64,000 bases of DNA from Pyxicephalus adspersus (Eukaryota > Chordata > Amphibia > Anura > Pyxicephalidae): assembly GCF_032062135.1 (NCBI RefSeq), contig NC_092858.1, forward strand, positions 164,052,200 through 164,116,199. The letters are read 5' to 3'. Shown here piece by piece: positions 48,236 to 61,664 of this stretch. How positions within the stretch are numbered: the first letter of the stretch is position 1; every line of letters begins with the position of its first letter. A program made the translations under genes and the position numbers. The notes beneath the pieces were generated by a model. It searched no databases. It saw only the letters and a program-made list of their open reading frames with translations, and had not been told where the DNA came from.

Positions 48236-48856
48236 ATGTTGGGAGCTAATTGGATTCACAACATGGTTAACATGTTATGAACATCATTCTTCTTTACTAA
48301 TATTTTTCTTTTGTGAGTGATAAATCATGGAGTCATGTGCATGTATTAGAGAGATGTACTTAATATACATTTTTATTTTTTTTGCCCAGACGTACTGGGT
48401 ATTATTATAGTTCTGCTTGTTTAATAATTGAAGTGAATATCGGTGCCATGAGGGAACATTCCTAACAAATTGCCAAAAGTTCTTGTTTGGTTATCCTTAG
48501 TGAAGAATGGACCACTAATGCCAATAAAAGGAGCAGATTTAGTAAAATGCAGCCAGTACGTTAACACTTGAATGCTTTTAAGTGTTACAGCACCAAATTT
48601 TGATAATGTTCTGCAGGTTTTGCATAATATCCATGCCAGTAAATAATTCATTTATAAATCTGGATTGCCAATTTCCATTGAAATGTCTACGCAGTCACTG
48701 CTAACAATCAATATAAATTAAACTGGCAGACAAAACATTTAGGTTATGTAGGGATACTGTTAAAATAAATACATAGGATGCCTTGGTAACAATATAATTA
48801 TCCGAGAAACCAAAGTTCCAAAAGTAAATCATTGTGAGTCTAGTATAAATACAATA

Positions 48857-49125
48857 AGCATAGCCTGTGCATACCCTTTGTGATCCTTTCCAGCGACTAA
48901 GGACTGCACGATGCATGAACGAGCCCTGCACATACAGCACCGTTCTGCTCTATCGAGCAGAATGGTGCTTTACTTCCATTACGATCGTTCGTCATCCATC
49001 GTCCGTGGATCCGCCAGGGCAGTCATTCAGACGACGGGTGCTGTACACACGCCAGATTCTCGTTCGATATTGGCCCTGAGCTGATTATTGGACGAGAAGC
49101 ATTGCAAGTGTGTATGTAGCCTTAG
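48857..49125 (+). mobile_element. MITE family A, copy 4, left end shortened
   Basis: A remnant left TIR ('catagcctgtgcatacc') joins directly to 'tgatcctttccagcgactaa', so the first hairpin arm is deleted. The rest follows copy 3: 'ctgcacgatgcatgaacgag', 'acatacagcaccgttctgct', 'cattgcaagtgtgtatgtag'. A local palindrome 'ctctatcgagcagaatggtg' follows a 'caccgttctgctc' arm. Confidence 0.82.
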
Positions 49126-50528
49126 TCTTTTTCTCTGTTCTGTGCTCCTCCAGCAATAGAAATGATCTCAGCTTGCTTGGATCTCCATGATGTCTCTACC
49201 TAAGTCAAAGGGGAACTATACTCATTGGTGGGTGGGGAGAATAGCACAGACTTACCTGTGTGCAGGCCTTATTCAGTGATGACTAGTCCAGGATCCTTTC
49301 ATCACGTCCTAGCCTTTGCCACCAACTCAACAGTGGACATTTGGGTCCAAGGAGATCCTCTTCGGACATTGAATGGCCAGTGATGGACTAACTCCTGTGC
49401 ACATATGGAAGGCACATTGTCCCTAGCAGCTGGTTAAGTATACAGCATTGCCACATTGCAAGGTAGCACCAAAACAAAAAGTCACCAGGATCCAGGGATT
49501 TATTGTCTTTTTTGTCAAACATAATACAGTGAGAGCAATGGGTGCAAGACCTCACCCCTAAGTCAACTTGGAAGAAACTATGTATAACAAAACTTGGGGT
49601 TTTATATGGTCCAATATTCCACTTATTCATTAATCATCAGAAGTTATCACTATATTTACAAAGCTTTTATTAAACATATATCCATTACATTACACTTTAA
49701 AAACAAGTTAGAATAAATTGCCACACTGGTATTAAGATATTGCCATCCAAAGAGCAATAAAGCCATCTAATCACGTCATGACCAAATATTTTCTTACCAG
49801 TGTGGTAAGCCTATAAAACTCCAATTTTTGTTTTACATAGTTTCCTTAGATGTCCCTTTTGTCAATTAGCAATCTTGGCGACTTTTTTTTTTTTTTCAGT
49901 TTAGTGTACATAATGCATAGTAAAGCATATACTTTCAATGGAGCCACAAGCTTAGGAATATAATGGGAGGTAAGTTTAGCATCACCAAGGAGAACCTGGA
50001 GAAGTATTAGGCTGTCAATTTAGGTTTCTGGCAGCACTATGTCATATAGTCTGAGGATGTTGTGAAGCTGGAGCCTGTAAAGATTTGAAATTTAACATAG
50101 TTTTCAAACCTTCAGTAGGTTTTGGACAGTGCAAAAGCCAAGTAAATAATTCATTTAAAAACTCAGCCAATGTTTGAATGAAACGTCAATTCAGTCATTG
50201 CCTACAATCAATACCAATTATACTGGAAGACAGGTTATGTGGGGATATGATTTATATATATATATATGTGATATCTGGATAGAAATATAATGAACCAGGA
50301 AACCAAAAGCAAAGTTTAAAAACAAATTTATTTTAAGCAAGTCTGGTGTAGATGTGGCACACATGGTATGTGTCAAAGCAAAACCATGTTGGGTTACATC
50401 AAATATAGTTAAGAGTTTATTGATTAAAGGAATACAATGTGTGGAAAAGAGCAATTTTTGCATGTTTTTGAAATATAATATATATAAATGTACTCCAATT
50501 GGGTTCTGGATTGCTTAGCTCTCTAGTA

Positions 50529-50561
<33 letters not shown>

Positions 50562-51480
50562 TCTTGCATGCATGGTCAGACACATCACCCCTGTTGTCTT
50601 TTCAGTGCATCTGTAAAGTGGAGAAGAATGTATGTAAGCCTCTTCTTTCTAGATGCAAAAAAAAAAGAAAAAAAAAGTTGAAAATGTATCAAATACAGAG
50701 AAGAAGTTATTAGAAAACAAAAGGGATCACCCTCTCCAAAATTTTTATGACTGACGTACGCTGGAGCCTTTCCCCACTTACCTGTACCACTTTTTCCCCT
50801 CCCCTTTTCTTCTTATCCCTCTTTCCTTATAATAACACACTGACACCTGCAGGTATGGTAAAATTGGCCCTAAGGTCGTTTATTAACATAAAACTTTAAA
50901 TAACTCAACACATTACAACTATCAAATAATTAGACCTTTAAACTTTTTCCACTAACATTAACCCTTTCAGGTGACTGGTCCTTGACAGGTATTGACTTCA
51001 TTTTAACCACATTAACACTGGATCTGCGTTTACCATTGATATATATATGTCATGCTCCCAGGCGCCACTCTACAGCCTCGGGAACGATATCAATCCTGCA
51101 TCTCCAAACCAAATTTAACAACTTATCCTCTAGGTAACCAATTTTGGGGACCCCCATAGCAAAGATGGCTCTCCAAACTTCATAAATTTCTACCCATGTA
51201 CACAAAACCCCTGTCATTGAGGACCTTATACCGCCTTACCTGAACCTCTCAAACCATTAACACAGGGCAGGGATCTCTTCACCTTCAAAATTGGCGAATT
51301 TCTGATCTCTACCCTTACCTTCTCTATTTTATAAACTCCATTTTGCCCTCCCTTTGTTTTTCATTAATACCCTATCCTGACCTCTCTGTCCCATCAGACC
51401 ACTTACACCCCCTTTATTACCAAAACTATTGGCCTATCCCCTCAGTTATGCTGTCTCCCTTGTTGCAGGCTTTTGGGGCC
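49126..51480. other. intergenic, microsatellite only
   Basis: No gene. (TA)n(CA)n is at 50529-50570. The stretch 50740-51470 is pyrimidine-rich and poor in G, without a recognised family. Confidence 0.55.
50529..50570. repeat. (TA)n-(CA)n compound microsatellite
   Basis: About 11 TA units run directly into five CA units. Confidence 0.9.
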
Positions 51481-51722
51481 TTACTGGTTCATATTCTGGC
51501 CAGGACAAGTTTGTAGGTTCTCCCTGTGTTTGTGTGGGTTTCCTCCAGGTACTCAGGTTTCCCCCCACATCCTAAAAACATGCAGTTAGGGTAATCAGCT
51601 TTCCCACAAAAAAAATTAAAATTGTCCTCGGACAGTGGTAATGACATATGACTATGGTAGAGACATTAGATTGTGAGCTCCTTTGAGGGACAGTTAGTGA
51701 CATGACTATGGACTATGAACAT
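51481..51722 (+). mobile_element. family B SINE copy 3, truncated at both ends
   Basis: It begins near the B-box region ('ggttcatattctggccagga') and includes 'gggtttcctccaggtactca', 'gcagttagggtaatcagctt', 'gactatggtagagacattag' and 'gggacagttagtgacatgac'. The usual 'aatatgttggcgctatataa' tail is missing and MITE D3 begins a few bases later. Confidence 0.85.
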
Positions 51723-51729
51723 TACTTTA

Positions 51730-51932
51730 TGGGCCTGATTTATTAAAGCTCCCCAAGACTGGACAAGATGGACTATCATGGGGAAACCTTGTGATCTGGC
51801 AAACCTGGATATCTTAAAAATGATTTGCTCTTGGTAAGTGTTTTCAAACCTGGACCAGATCCATTCTGGTTTGCTGGATCACCCAAGTTCTCCCATCCTC
51901 TCCAGTTTTGGAAAGCTTTATTATCCTATTTG
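51730..51932. mobile_element. palindromic MITE, family D copy 3
   Basis: The left arm 'tgggcctgatttattaaagc' with 'tccccaagactgga' and the right arm 'ctctccagttttggaaagct' enclose 'gatttgctcttggtaagtg'. The internal 'ctggtttgctggatcaccca' is as in copy 1. Confidence 0.85.
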
Positions 51933-52159
51933 TCTTGGTCACACATGGTGAAAGGGAAATTCAAAATGTTACAGTTGTCACTGGCACAAGAAGTAAGAGT
52001 TAATCTTCCAATAGAGCCATTGTGTTCAGGAAAAAAACAGGAAATTTCCCCTCGCATAGATATACATATTCTTTAAATATGAAACTCTCTCTGTTTATTA
52101 TACTTATAACAAGGAAGGTTTTACTAGAAACAATGTGTTGACAGGTCTGCTTTAATTAT

Positions 52160-52850
52160 CTCTCATTTTTTACATTTGCAGGCGATGACCATTCCTGATC
52201 ATGAAAGCAAATAAAAACCGATTATAGAACCCCTTTGTGCGTGTACAATGTACGGTCTCTTCAGCCTTAGCGCCTCTGATACACAGCAGAATCTCGGGGG
52301 GCCCAGACTTGTAGAATGCACAGAGCAGATACAAGCTTGTTACTTCCCCTTCCCCAGATAGCACCTCAGATTTAAGCCCCAACTAAGCTTGGAGCTGACA
52401 GCTATTGCACTCTGTACACCCCGCAGGCTTATTTTGCTGATCTTTGCAAGCACAGTGAAATGCACCTTTCGCAAGTCTCAATTTGTTTTTTTTTAATGTT
52501 CGGGCAAAACCTTCATAAATCTGCAAGGAAAACACATAAAGCCTGCAATTCAAATGTGTAAGGACCAGATGAGAAAAGTAAATACGTTTAACTTCTAGCA
52601 CTTTGCAGTAAAGCTGCCTTTCTGTAGAGGCTGTGTTCAGCGGCCATTACTGAGTAAATTGGGATTTTCTAACCTCTGAGTTTGGCAAATGAATGAATTT
52701 GCTGTCACTGAACTTTCTTCGTCACCTTTGCAATATTTTTAATTGAACTTTTTTCAGATGTGGTGCTGGAGTTCACAGACAGTCCTCTGCTGTCTTTTTG
52801 CTTGGAGAAAACAAGTCAGTCCTATTCACATCACTTTTATATTTTGCTAT
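52160..52850. other. non-repetitive intergenic block, candidate conserved element
   Basis: About 690 bp of balanced sequence with no second copy in the window and no repeat hallmarks. Several short open frames exist on the - strand but none resembles a protein. A distal regulatory element is one possible reading; it is not shown by sequence alone. Confidence 0.22.
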
Positions 52851-53267
52851 TCAGATATTATTTATTTTAACGTGTATCTCTAGAAATAATTTTTGTGTGT
52901 GTTGAACAGTTATATGACACATTAGGTTATATATTACACATTAGGTTTCCTGTTGAAAAAGTTTGTTTACTTTCTGCCCTGAGATGCAAAAGAAAGTTTG
53001 AGGAAATTAGGAAATGTCCCATATTGGTAAAAGTTTTCCCTATTGTCAGCTTTTAATTTAGGAAAAAATGTGAAGTTTTGGATTTTCCATCTCTTTCAGT
53101 GCTAGTAACAATGGGTATTACAAGAAAAATAGAAAAACCCCAACTGGGTGGAGAGCCAGCAATGATACTTACTCAGATCCTGTCTAAAATTAACTATAGA
53201 TGTTCAAAGCAAAGGATGGCTCACAACACTAAGACACAAACGTGCCAAGATGGATTCATGGTGAGCA

Positions 53268-53299
<32 letters not shown>
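53268..53299. repeat. (TA)n microsatellite
   Basis: About 16 TA units. Confidence 0.9.
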
Positions 53300-53301
<2 letters not shown>

Positions 53302-53348
53302 GTAAGGGGTAGAACACTGACTGACATCAAACCTTAATAACTAATACA

Positions 53349-53582
53349 GTTTGCATGGGTTTCCTCCAAGTACTCCGGTTTCCTCCCATGTTCCAAAGAA
53401 AAAAACATGCAGGTAGGGTAATTGGCTTCTCCCTATAATTGACCTTAGACTGTGGTAATGACATATGACTATGGTGGGGACATTAGATTTTGAGCCCTTT
53501 TGAGGGACAGCTATTGACAAGACTATGGACTTTGTAAAGAGTTGTGTAATATGTCAGCGCGATATAAATACTGGATAATAAG
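53349..53582 (+). mobile_element. family B SINE copy 4, head missing
   Basis: It starts at 'gtttgcatgggtttcctcca', then 'ctccggtttcctcccatgtt', 'taattggcttctccctataa', 'gactatggtggggacattag', and the tail 'gtaatatgtcagcgcgatat'. The tRNA-like head is absent, as expected of 5' truncation during reverse transcription. Confidence 0.88.
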
Positions 53583-54159
53583 GATAGGAGGGTCATCTTT
53601 TAAGTGCCTGAATGGTAATATGGATGGATGGAGGTGGTTTTCTGGAGATGGGCTTTAAATCCATATAATTGTGACCAGCTGTCTCCTCCTATGTTCCCGA
53701 TATAATATATTGTAGTTGTAAAACCTCTTCTGCTTTGTCTTACAACAGATGCATGCTGAATTTTGGAAAAGTCCTCCAGCCCTATCAGCCCCCACCCATA
53801 GCAGAATATGGTTCAATTATTCATAACCTACGGGTGCATAGAGAGATGGGGCTAGTTGGCTGTGCAAACACTAATCAACCATCTTTTGAAGTCCAAGTGC
53901 TTCATTACCAAGAATTTTTTGTTGAAGTAATGTTTAGGCAATAAAGCTGTTTGAGAAGGTCGACATTGCCTGCATCACTTTTCGAAGAGGTGGGATTTAA
54001 ATCGGCACAGGTGATTGTCAACCCATTCAACAGGCCATTGGATTAGGGACTTCCTATAGACATGAACTCCATCTGTGACATGGATCTCTGTCAAAAGACT
54101 TTCATCTGTGTTCTGTGAATAGTTTTAGCCTTTATATGACATTCTGTAATAATGAGAAC

Positions 54160-54204
<45 letters not shown>

Positions 54205-55016
54205 ACTCTTTTCACTGGGTGAAATTATTTTGGAAGGTCAGGGAAAGACCTATAATGCAGCCAATTTGGCTCGTATGAAATCTCATATTTGCTTTGGACC
54301 CTCATTAAGGTTGTATGTAGCTATCAACACATGGAACTACACACATGTAAGTAATAACTTTCATGCATATGGAAAAATGTAGAAAACCAATAGCTCATGG
54401 TTAGCATGGATCTCTAGTGGCATTCTTTACACCCTACCAAGTACCAAAATGAATAATTACGTAGCAATTATGTGAGTTATAACAAACTATTTTTTTAAAT
54501 AAGGTACATTTTCCCTTTTTATAGGTGTCTGGAGACTTCTACTTCCCCCATTCTCTGATACAATCACAAAGACTTGTTCAAGTTTTTTATCCTACCTAAA
54601 ATCTGTATTGTTCAAAGAGATTTTTCTCACTAACACAGCACAAAGATTTAATGTTTCCTAAGAAAATGCCACAGTGGGTTTATTGTTTCAGTGGCATGTG
54701 AAGTATGCTGTTTCAGGCTATCTGACAACCTTGCTGCATGATTAATTCCTCGCTGATGAGCAGGCTGACCTTTGGAAAAGGGACTGCAGTTTGTGTCAAC
54801 TTGGTGGGAGCAGATATTTGGACTGGAGCATGTGCCCAGGCAATGGGGCTAGCGTGCTGAAGCACTGAAGGCATTAATGAGGAGAGGTTAAAGATCAAAG
54901 TCTAAAGCCCTTTAAGCTTAATTACTAGAAATGGGAAATGTATGGTGGAAATTTAGCTGAAGGCCACCCAAGGGTCAATAGAGACATGGGGGTAGCACTT
55001 GATCCAATAATAAAAT
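53583..55016. other. intergenic, no gene
   Basis: (TA)n at 54159-54202; otherwise nothing recognised. A 69-codon frame at 53735-53944 has no similarity that I recognise. Confidence 0.6.
54159..54202. repeat. (TA)n microsatellite
   Basis: About 21 TA units with one C interruption. Confidence 0.92.
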
Positions 55017-55435
55017 GAAAAAAGCTAAACTCTAGGCAGATAAAAAAAACACTAAAAATACTGGCATGTGTTTAAAAAATAATTTAAATTAAACTAGTGC
55101 AAATGCTTAGAACTGATTTCAGCTTGGTATAATCCTGCACAGTAGCATTGTGGGAGAAAGAGGAGTACTGTGTACAGCCAATAGTGTTTACACATATGAC
55201 GATGCATACAGACAATAAACTCATCTGTTGCTATCAAATCTGGAAATTGGGCTGGGGAGGTAATCTAATTTTATTGCCTAAATGAAGTTTAGAAAAGTTG
55301 AGTTTGACGTTGCTGTGTATCATCGTACACATCTCTGGGCCAGATAGACGGAAATAAAAGCCTTTTGCAGGTAAAACCTCTCTCCTATATACATTCTAAC
55401 ATAGTTTAGTTGTTTATTTGGAGTTTAGCTTTAAG
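55017..55435. mobile_element. family I MITE-like element, copy 2
   Basis: Starts 'gaaaaaagctaaactctagg' and ends 'atttggagtttagctttaag', which are inverted repeats. Length and right-hand 90 bp correspond to 22311-22737. No coding capacity. Confidence 0.72.
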
Positions 55436-56953
55436 CTAAAGTCAAAGACACAATTTAAATATATTTCAAATGATAAAAAAGGCATAAGGCTTTTTTATAC
55501 TTATAGTGGAAAACCACGCGGTTGGCAACTCCGAGGCGCATAGCAAACTGCTGCGGTGTGCCTAGGAGCGGCAAACCGAACCATGGGTAAACAAGTCCAG
55601 AGGAGGAAAAGCTACTGCACTGGTGAAAGCAATTTATCCCTTTATAGACACAGCGGAAAGTACCAGCCATGTGCAAAATGATTCCCACAGTTGGAACTGG
55701 GGTTTGAACCAACGGCGGAATTATGCTGTCAATAGAGGGTCTGAAATGGCACCTTACACAGGAACTGTAAAATGGGTTAGAAACGAGGATTCATATTGGA
55801 AAAGGTAGAGCTTTGGGCTTTAAAGAAGAGTGAAGTTTATGATTTTATTTTATCTCCAGTTTTGCTGTATGAAATGACAAACTCACCAATTGATTTCATA
55901 TTGGCCAAGGACACTACCATTGGCTTCATTACTTTGGTAACCTTAGCAATTGTCCAAAACCATAACCCATGCAATTGCTTGTTCCTTTGAGTATATATTG
56001 ACATAGTTGAACAGGCTGAAACAATGTCTCTGAATGAAATCACAAAATCAATTGCCTGGGGATCTTTACAAACTGTCATTGGTGGAATAGAAAAACTAAT
56101 CATGTCTGTGGACACCCTCATAGGATAATACTTCTCCTGATTCTTTGTTCCGATTTACCATCAATCCTTGCAGACTATTGTTATTGTGAAATGTGTATTT
56201 ATTTTACCAGTCCATCTCTATACATCAAGCATTCAGTTTCACACACTTTCTCTGCTGGCTTTTGAATCTTTCCTCACCTTTTTATAATGTCAAGGGTCAT
56301 ATAGAGCCATCAGTCTCTTGTCTTTACTCATCTGACTTCAGAGGGCTCTACACCCCTTTGCCTATTGTCTTCCAGCTTTTATTCCTGGTGTTTGTGCCAT
56401 ATCCTGTAATTTATTACATCAGAGGTATGAAGTGGCATTGAAGTATTTCTATATGTACTAAGAAGTGACAGATGAAAGGGCAACAAATCCTAATATTTCT
56501 TTATTTTTTTCCTGTGGTGTAAAGATTTTTCTGTAGGAGAGGAATGTTAATACGGGGACAATTGTGAATGTGCGGGGTACGTTGTTTTTTCCTTAATTCA
56601 GTATTGTTTCAAATTGTAAGGAGAACGGTGAGATATACAAGATATATGGTGTTTTTGTACAAATTTAGAATATTCTTTTATTACTCAGGACTAAAAATAT
56701 GAGCTTTTGTGATACTTCCTAATCAGCTATATGTATCATTTCAAGTTTTCTAAGTGCACATAGCAGATGATGAACTCTTCCTATCCCAAGTAATGGGAAG
56801 TCTTACAAGGAAGACCTAATACACACAAATTCATTTTCTCCTCCACTCCAATAAAACAATTGCAAATGACAATAATTTGAAAGAGAAATCACCAACCAAT
56901 CAAAAGAAGCTGATTTTTTTGGTTTCTACTTGGATGAGTATAAATTGGACAAT
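55436..56953. other. intergenic, no supported feature
   Basis: AT-rich. A GC-richer patch at 55510-55580 ('ccacgcggttggcaactccg') may be a repeat fragment. No gene. Confidence 0.55.
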
Positions 56954-57550
56954 TAAAGCATACCTGAACTCAACATTTTCACTTTACATAAAAGAGTAGG
57001 CAACCTTTATATGTAAGGGGAAATGTTATTCATTTTTTATTTTTTTAAGTACAACACCTCCCCTTTCTATCTTGATTGCCGAGGCAATTAAGACTGCATG
57101 GGAGCACAGAGCATCCCGGTATACCTATGTCACGGATCCTGGGAGGCTCTGGTTGCTCCTTCTGCGCATGCCCTAATCTCGGACATGGGGCATTTTTTCT
57201 ATTAAGGGAAAGAGATGCTGATCTCACACAAGCGCAGTAAGAACGGCTCTCTTTTTCTCCCCTTTACAGCGGGCTACGTCACCCGATCTGACACCTGTGC
57301 AGTGCGAGATCGGGTGACATGCCAAGAAGACCGAAGAAGAAGGACGTGAACAATGAAGATGGCGGAGCCCAGTGCTTCCTCACTGCTGTGACGAAGAGGA
57401 GTTCCAGGACGACAGAGGACCAGATCACGAGAAGGACCAGCGCCGTCGAAGGACCTGAAGGATAAGTGTTTTTTTTTTGGTTTTAGTTTTAGTTCCCTTT
57501 TTAGCCTCTTTTAAAAACTCTTTAGGCTAGGTAAGGTATACCATTCAGGG
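56954..57550 (+). repeat. dispersed repeat family J, copy 2
   Basis: Begins 'ttaaagcatacctgaactca' and contains 'cctgtgcagtgcgagatcgg' (57294-57313), GA-rich 'aagaccgaagaagaaggacg' and a T-rich end at 57465-57510. It matches 32760-33560 in block order but lacks the nested MITE. A short inverted partner 'gtcacccgatct' / 'agatcgggtgac' flanks 57279-57318. Confidence 0.55.
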
Positions 57551-57561
57551 GAAATAATGGG

Positions 57562-57682
57562 GGTCCAACAAACGTTGAATAGATCTGGTCCAGGAAATCC
57601 TTTCCAAGTTTGCTGGATCACTCGGGTTCCTCCTGATAGTCTATCCTGTCTAGTCTTGGTGAGTTTTAATTATTCTGACCCT
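57562..57682. mobile_element. family D MITE copy 4, right half
   Basis: 'gtttgctggatcactcgggt', 'cctgtctagtcttggtgagt' and 'tttaattattctgaccc' match the right arm of family D. The left arm is absent. Confidence 0.65.
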
Positions 57683-59424
57683 TTATATATCAATCAAAGT
57701 ACACAGGTCACATCATGTGTGCGAACAACTAAAATAAATATATTCGGAATTCTGATCTCCTTCTTAACAAGAAACATTGGAAGGCCAGAATATTATGCTT
57801 GTGTGTGTAGAATTTTAAGACAATGGTCAGTGAAGGATAAATCTGCACATGTATACTAGGTCATAAGGGAAATCCATTCGTTGACAAATGTCAGTGGATC
57901 ATGTGCCCCTATTGGAAGCTTTCCTTTCACCTGTTGCACCAATGACAGTTTTCACATTTTGGAATTTCTATGTGTTTATCTAAATGTCACCAAGGTAAAT
58001 AGATCTCTCCAGCACGAACACAGTCAACAATAAAAACTTGAAAGGGGTTTTAACAGTTCTCATTTGAAAACTCATATACAGGGTTAAAAAATTATTTATT
58101 TTTTACAACTATGCTTTCTAGCCATTACAGTTCTATATTCTGCATTATCATGCAATGCAATGCAATGCAATGCAATGCAATGCAATGCAATCTGCAAATT
58201 CATTTTTTTTTGTGGTAAATGTTATTGGGGGCTCCAAAATACAAATACACTGATACATTGAATCAAGGATCTTAAATGGATAGATATGGAGATACAGGGG
58301 TTCCACTGCTAGCCACCTATGCAAGGAGTGTATATCCGAATAGTGCCTTTGGTGTCCCTTGTAAAATAGTGTTGTTTAGTTCCCTTGATATTGCCATACA
58401 GCCTAAGTGTGGATCTTGGGTTCCAAAGCCACCATCAGTGTAGGATTAGTGGCTTGTCTCATCTTTGGTATGCACTACTGAGGCTTGATCTTGTGTCCCA
58501 ATAATAACTGTTGATTTGCTCAGACAAGACTCTATTACAAAAAAAACATTATATTAGTTTGATCACTGGCTCATGAGACAGCTACATCATCAAGTGACAG
58601 GTTCACTTTAAAAATACATGTTGCAGTCTTCTTTCTTTTGCTTTTCTGGCATGCTTCCACTACAAACACAATACTACATCTAGATTCCCGCCTACACCTA
58701 TCAAGTTATGTAACTGAAGTGTGTTATATAAGCAATCCTGAAAATTACAGATCTCTTTCTGGCAGAAATGTTGAACATTTATAGATAGCAGAGCTGTGCT
58801 CTGCAGGGGGGAGTTTGTATTGTAGCCCATTGGAAGCAAGAGCCCAGGAAAGGCCAAATGTTCTGAGCCGCGGAACAATGCACGCGCCCCTCCAGTTCAG
58901 CTTTATAGCCGTAATCCAGTCTCATTGTGTGGGATGGTTAACATTGTGACTCATTCTATAATTAGAAGGACCTGTAGTCAGAATGGTTTGTGCAGTTCTA
59001 CTAATGCCTTTTGAAGTGGCATAATATCTAAATTATACATTTATGTCAGAAAAAAAAACATCTCTATCATGTATGGTGTAGTTACCATTCGATAATGCTT
59101 AAGATCTTCTGCTTTCATGCTACCATAATTACCAACGGGAAAACAACTTTCCTGAATGCTGTTTTCATGCAGACAAAGGGCCTGGGAAAAAAGTGCTACA
59201 CCTAAAGTATTAATAGATAGGTCATGAGCAAGATAATAGCAATGTCAAAAGGTGCTTGAGAAAGGAACTGTCACTGAATCACAAGCCCATTTGGTGCTTG
59301 ACATGGAACCCACCTTTAACATGAGTCAACAAGCAGATAATGTTCTTCAACAAACACTTATACAATGTTTGAAGAATGCTTCATATTTATCCTTATGATA
59401 CAAACATATTTCCATGTCTTGTCT
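57683..59424. other. intergenic, pentanucleotide repeat only
   Basis: (ATGCA)n at 58150-58190. The stretch 58640-58920 looks unique. No gene. Confidence 0.55.
58150..58190. repeat. (TGCAA)8 microsatellite
   Basis: Eight perfect TGCAA units. Confidence 0.97.
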
Positions 59425-59749
59425 CCTTAACCCCCAAAAAACAAAAAGGCACCAGGAGATTGAGGTTTTTGGCAGAAAAGACATGAAAAGGCTCCTTTGC
59501 CCTCTAAAATAATTCCATGGCACCTGGTGGATTTTTGTTTTTTGCCATGCAGTGTAAAGTCAAGTGGCTTTTGATCAATGGATGTCCAATTGCCAAAGAG
59601 GATCACCATGAACCCTAAACTCAAACATGGAATCAGTAAAGACGATGGAGGCTTTGGGGGATAGAGCAGTGACAGGTTCTTGGACCTGTTATCACTACAG
59701 GGGCCTACAAAAAGATAAGTTTGAGCTATAATTGACAAGTATGCTATCC
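59425..59749 (+). repeat. dispersed repeat family K, copy 1
   Basis: Shares, in order, 'tcaatggatgtccaattg', 'aacatggaatcagtaaagac', 'gcagtgacaggttcttggac' and 'ataattgacaagtatgctat' with the neighbouring copy and with 61665-62008. Family unknown. Confidence 0.65.
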
Positions 59750-59975
59750 CAGGGTTGCATCATCTGTGGCCGTCCACTGGCTAAAGAAAATACCTGTAGA
59801 CCTAGAAATCCACCATGAAGTCCACTGTGAAGATAGCTATTTTGAGGGATGCAGCAGTGACAGGTTTGCTGTAGGACACTTACAAAATGGAAAGTCCATC
59901 CCGTAATTAGCAAGTATGCTGTACACACTGTGCCAAAAGCTCACCCATTGAATTTAATTCTGCTTTAAGAAACAC
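59750..59975 (+). repeat. dispersed repeat family K, copy 2 (adjacent)
   Basis: 'gtggccgtccactggctaaa', 'gcagcagtgacaggtttgct', 'gtaattagcaagtatgctgt', 'gtgccaaaagctcacccatt' and 'aattctgctttaag'. It lies head to tail with copy 1. Confidence 0.68.
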
Positions 59976-61664
59976 GGCAAATGCAAAAAAAAAAAACTGT
60001 TGATCCTCCCAGGAAAATCCAGTGAGTTCCTAAATTACTCTCCAAGCTGTCAACCCTGCCTCTGCTGCACCAAAATATCTTACTATGTTGCCAACTATAT
60101 CCTATAGGAACTGTAACCACATCAGGATTAAGATTTATTGCATGATTTACAATAAAAACTAAACAAAAAAGAACCTAGAATTGTAGTAATGAATTAAAGA
60201 TCAAAACCTTTACATTTTTCGGCTGGGGTTTCGGACATTTTTCAAGTTTTGCTGTCTGGTTGGATCTATTGGATATTTCTCCCTACTTTCTATCAAAGCT
60301 GCAAGTGATGTGAAATTTCTCTGCTGAGGACATGGACTCTCTTCATAGAAAGGAATATGTAGAATGTCTAAGAATGCTTTTAGTGCTATCTGTGTCTTTC
60401 TGTCCTGGTGACAACTACTTCTCTTATTTCTTGTCCTGGTGATCGCAGTCTAAACAGTCATTTTATTAGTAAAGAAGCCACAGCTATAGTAAACTAGTCC
60501 CGTACCATTAGGTTTCATGGAAGAACTGTCGCTCTCTGTGTGGATACAACATCTAAAGCATTCATCTTGCCTCTGAGTGTTGGTTTCTGTCTATGGACCC
60601 AAGGCCTTATAACACCGATCCATAAGCATGCAGACGGAGGTCTACATGTCACCAACATACTGGAAAAATTGTTCAATAGCATGCCAAGCAAGCAGATCCT
60701 CATCTTCAGCACTGGTCTGTCTTGGCACCCTCAATATGGTGGGCACTAGCTCTTACTGAGAAATGGGCAAGTCTGACAGCTGCAGAGAGGTCACTGAATC
60801 CACCTACATTCACAGTGTTTTACTTGAGTGTTCAATCAGACTTTAATTTTGGATGTACTGACTCTTTAATTGCAAAAGTAACACCATGTCCCAATGACTA
60901 ATCTTCTCTTTCTGAGTTCTACATAGAAATTCTGCCATTAGTATAAATAGCACTATAAATAATTATTACCATGATTCTGCATAAATACCTGACTGGTTGG
61001 TGTAAATATAGTCTTTCTCATGTCAGCTCGGCCCCAGAGAACGGTGACACAGGATTCCTATATTCAGATTGTCCCGGGGTTTCCCCAGCAGAACTGCAAA
61101 GTGTAGGCTTTTTATTGTAAATGTGAATAATGGATCTCTGTCGGTGGAACTCTCTCAGAACAAAGCACACAGCATGAGCCATATTCTGAGCCGGCCTAGT
61201 GTTGCCATTCTGATATTTCTTTTGTGTTATTAGTAATACTAGTGAGAAATTAGAAATGTTCCCCATGCAGGCATTTTCCCAGCTACACATTTCTCTTTCT
61301 TTTTGCTGTTTTTTTCGTCATTTGTAGAAAAAGAATGCAGAGGGCCAGTGTTGGACTATTATAAGTGCAGAAAGGGCAGCAGTCCAGGGCCCCAGATTCC
61401 AGAGGGCCCCCCAAAGAGATACTGAAACAGTTCTACAATTAAGCACTGAAAGTAATTTCAGCTTTAGACTTTTTTTCAGGAATGGGAGACAGCAATGACA
61501 GCCTTTAGCATTAAGGCTTTCTTTTAAGACAAACATTTTTACTGTTATATTCATAATTTTTCTAGTTTCAAGTAACTAACATTTAATTGGTTTTATGTAC
61601 TTAAATAGCACCAACATATCATGCAGTGCAGTACTGTGTCCATTGCCCGTTCCTTAAAGTGGAC
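59976..61664. other. intergenic, no supported feature
   Basis: AT-rich. The stretch 61010-61220 is somewhat GC-richer and unique-looking. A trace of SINE tail ('aatagcaccaacatatcatg') is at 61605-61625. No gene. Confidence 0.55.

Larger units (their letters stand above)
51933..53348. other. intergenic, contains a unique-looking block
   Basis: The part at 52160-52850 is non-repetitive and is listed separately. A (TA)n run is at 53268-53299. No gene. Confidence 0.55.
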
